DNA of 64,000 nt from the NCBI GenBank assembly GCA_963730285.1, contig CAVSQY010000009.1, positions 1 to 64,000 on the forward strand, read 5' to 3'. This DNA comes from JARDZU01 sp963730285 (GTDB lineage Bacteria > Actinomycetota > Acidimicrobiia > Spongiisociales > ZC4RG35). This document shows, one piece after another, positions 62,503 to 64,000 of this stretch. Position 1 is the stretch's first letter; every line of letters begins with the position of its first letter. The position numbers and the translations under genes are program-made. Below the pieces are notes generated by a model that saw nothing but the letters and a program-made list of their open reading frames with translations, was not told the origin of the DNA and ran no database searches.

Positions 62503-63993
62503 CTAGACGTTCTGTGCCGCCATGTAGGGGCGAACCTCTGCTTCGAATACGTCACGGGCGTCTCGACCATCGACGTTGGACGGCGCCATCTCGAGACGAC
62601 GGAGGAACTCAGACTCCAGATCCGTTTCGATGACCTGACGTGCCAGGTCGAGGACGCGGCCGGCATGGCGTAGGACGAAGATGGCCTCCAGGCCCGAGAT
62701 GTCATCGAAGAACCAACCACAAGACGTGTACATCAACATTGCGTGATGCTGGATCTCCAGTAGCCCGGCCGCCATTCTGCGGTCGCCGGCGTCGAGTTGA
62801 TCACGGGCGTGCTCCCTCAAGAAGTCGTCGATGGCCTCGCCCAGAACCACCGACACATAGGCGTCGCGGACGGCCCACGGATCTTCGAAGACCCGAGCGC
62901 CGTGGGTCTCGAATGGCTGAATCATCTTGTCCCGGAGCCAGTCGAGGGCGTCCCGCAAAGGGCCTCTCCAGGTCTGGTGCCATTCGGGGTGCTGCCCGGT
63001 CGAGCAGCCACAGTCCGAGCGCCAGCGGGCAACCCCGTGCATGCAGCTCCAAGAGCTCGACTCGACTACCCGCGCTTCGCGGGCGGGTGGGCTTGTCTGC
63101 AAGAAGGCCTCGTAGTTGGTGAGAGTCACCTCGGGATGTGCGTCGATCTCCTCGAGCGCGGCGGCAAGGGCCATCTCCCCATGACGATGATGGTGGCCGT
63201 AGGTCTCGCCGTCGGTCGCCACATGTGCCAGTAACGCCTGGTCGAGCGGTGGGCCCACCGACTCGATGAGACGACGCGCCAGCACCCGTCCGTCCTCCAG
63301 TAAGCCATTGAAGGCGATCTCTTGAGAGAGGTGGCCGTTGTAGAAGAACACCGCGATGCTATGTCCACCCGGGAGGTCCACTCGATACGGGATCCGAGTG
63401 TCGACGGTCCCGAATTCGGTTTCGACCCACTCCTGGCCGGGCTCACGAACCGCGGCAGCCTGGAACGGGGACAGGATCGTGTATTTGATGCCCTCGGCAG
63501 CCAGGATGCCGAGTGTCTCCGTGTCTACGGCGGTCTCGGGCAGCCACATCCCGGCCGGGAAACGCCCGAATCTCTCCTGAAAGTCGGCAATGCCCCATCG
63601 AACCTGCGTGACTTTGTCCCGGCTGTTGCTCAGAGGCAGGATGGTGTGGTTGTAGCCCTGGGCCATGGCGGAGCCGAATCCGCCAAACCGCCTCGCCGCC
63701 TGAGCGTCGGCCTCGATGATCGACCGGTAGGTCAACGGGGATTTGCTCTCGAGCCAACTCAGCAATGTGGGCCCGAAGTCGAAACTGATCATCTCGTAGG
63801 TATTGACCGTCTTGATCATCGCCCCGTCGGGCCCGAGGATGGGAGCTGCCGTATTTGGGGTGTAACACTCACCGTTGATCCGCTCGTTCCAGTCGCGCCA
63901 TGGCGCAGCCGACGGTTGTGGCTCGACCTCACCTGTGAATGGGTTCTCGCGAGGAGGCTGGTAGAAGTGCCCGTGGATACAGACGTAGTTCAT
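62503..63993 (-). CDS. Glycoside hydrolase family 57 protein
   Basis: A 496-residue GH57-type alpha-glucan enzyme. N-terminal HGHFYQPPRENPF, the nucleophile region MWLPETAVD (Glu 153), and ATDGETYGHHHRHGE with the likely acid/base Asp. GH57 includes branching enzymes, amylases and 4-alpha-glucanotransferases. It is the first gene here of the GlgE operon, 25 bases before glgE, where other actinobacteria often carry GH13 glgB; a branching role is therefore attractive but unproven. The gene begins 7 bases from the window end, so its promoter lies outside. Confidence 0.85.
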   Translation of the reverse strand: MNYVCIHGHFYQPPRENPFTGEVEPQPSAAPWRDWNERINGECYTPNTAAPILGPDGAMIKTVNTYEMISFDFGPTLLSWLESKSPLTYRSIIEADAQAARRFGGFGSAMAQGYNHTILPLSNSRDKVTQVRWGIADFQERFGRFPAGMWLPETAVDTETLGILAAEGIKYTILSPFQAAAVREPGQEWVETEFGTVDTRIPYRVDLPGGHSIAVFFYNGHLSQEIAFNGLLEDGRVLARRLIESVGPPLDQALLAHVATDGETYGHHHRHGEMALAAALEEIDAHPEVTLTNYEAFLQTSPPAREARVVESSSWSCMHGVARWRSDCGCSTGQHPEWHQTWRGPLRDALDWLRDKMIQPFETHGARVFEDPWAVRDAYVSVVLGEAIDDFLREHARDQLDAGDRRMAAGLLEIQHHAMLMYTSCGWFFDDISGLEAIFVLRHAGRVLDLARQVIETDLESEFLRRLEMAPSNVDGRDARDVFEAEVRPYMAAQNV

Positions 63994-64000
63994 GGAAGGG

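Overview
The window is gene-dense, high-GC DNA from an actinobacterium-like chromosome. It has F420/LLM-type flavin enzymes, the GlgE-type alpha-glucan pathway, many lipoproteins with Thr-rich linkers, GTG/TTG starts, and many genes whose start codon lies 6-9 bases after a TANNNT -10 box (leaderless mRNAs). A member of the Acidimicrobiia or a close relative would fit, but this is inference; there is no rRNA or tRNA gene to confirm it. I see no CRISPR array, insertion sequence or complete prophage.

Layout. 0-1.9 kb: three type II toxin-antitoxin modules in a row on the minus strand, with two nearly identical MazEF pairs flanking a Doc pair. 1.9-5.9 kb: a small membrane protein, the relic of an adenylate cyclase gene, then an ECF sigma factor, a membrane anti-sigma-like protein, a lipoprotein and a frameshifted lipoprotein hydrolase. 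6.2-13.3 kb: two large exported proteins and a MalT-like/SARP regulator. 13.2-18.4 kb: a beta-propeller lipoprotein, a methyltransferase, a zinc-ribbon membrane protein, and an ArsR-AHSA1-RibD operon with a clear ArsR operator. 18.4-29.9 kb: DUF4262, LLM oxidoreductase, squalene/phytoene synthase-like, PEP mutase-like, DDN-type F420 protein, LtrA, a cyclase N-terminal relic, a terpene-cyclase-like protein, a nuclease with a lamin-tail domain, a CDP-alcohol phosphotransferase/ceramidase pair and a membrane adenylate cyclase. 29.9-43.1 kb: APC permease, small proteins, lytic transglycosylase, a TPR-cyclase next to a 1000-residue MFS/HEAT/cyclic-nucleotide-binding fusion, a two-component system and a DUF4389 protein. 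43.2-64 kb: LLM, MetE-like and MFS genes, then a dispersed alpha-glucan region.

Two themes link the genes. The first is cyclic nucleotide signalling: two intact class III cyclases, two relics of cyclase-type genes, and a transporter-like protein ending in an intact-looking cNMP-binding domain encoded right beside the TPR-cyclase. That pair is the best candidate here for an undescribed system. The second is storage-glucan and trehalose metabolism: GlgA and GlgC (convergent), GlgP, and an operon GH57 - GlgE - TreS/maltokinase. ADP-glucose made by GlgC feeds GlgA; trehalose is converted to maltose and maltose-1-phosphate by the TreS/maltokinase fusion; GlgE uses maltose-1-phosphate to extend glucan; GlgP degrades glucan. 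No GH13 branching enzyme is present in the window, and the GH57 protein may fill that role.

Three single-base frameshifts (near 4983, 17260 and 53156) break otherwise recognisable genes. At least the last two lie in homopolymer or G/C runs, so assembly error must be considered alongside true decay.
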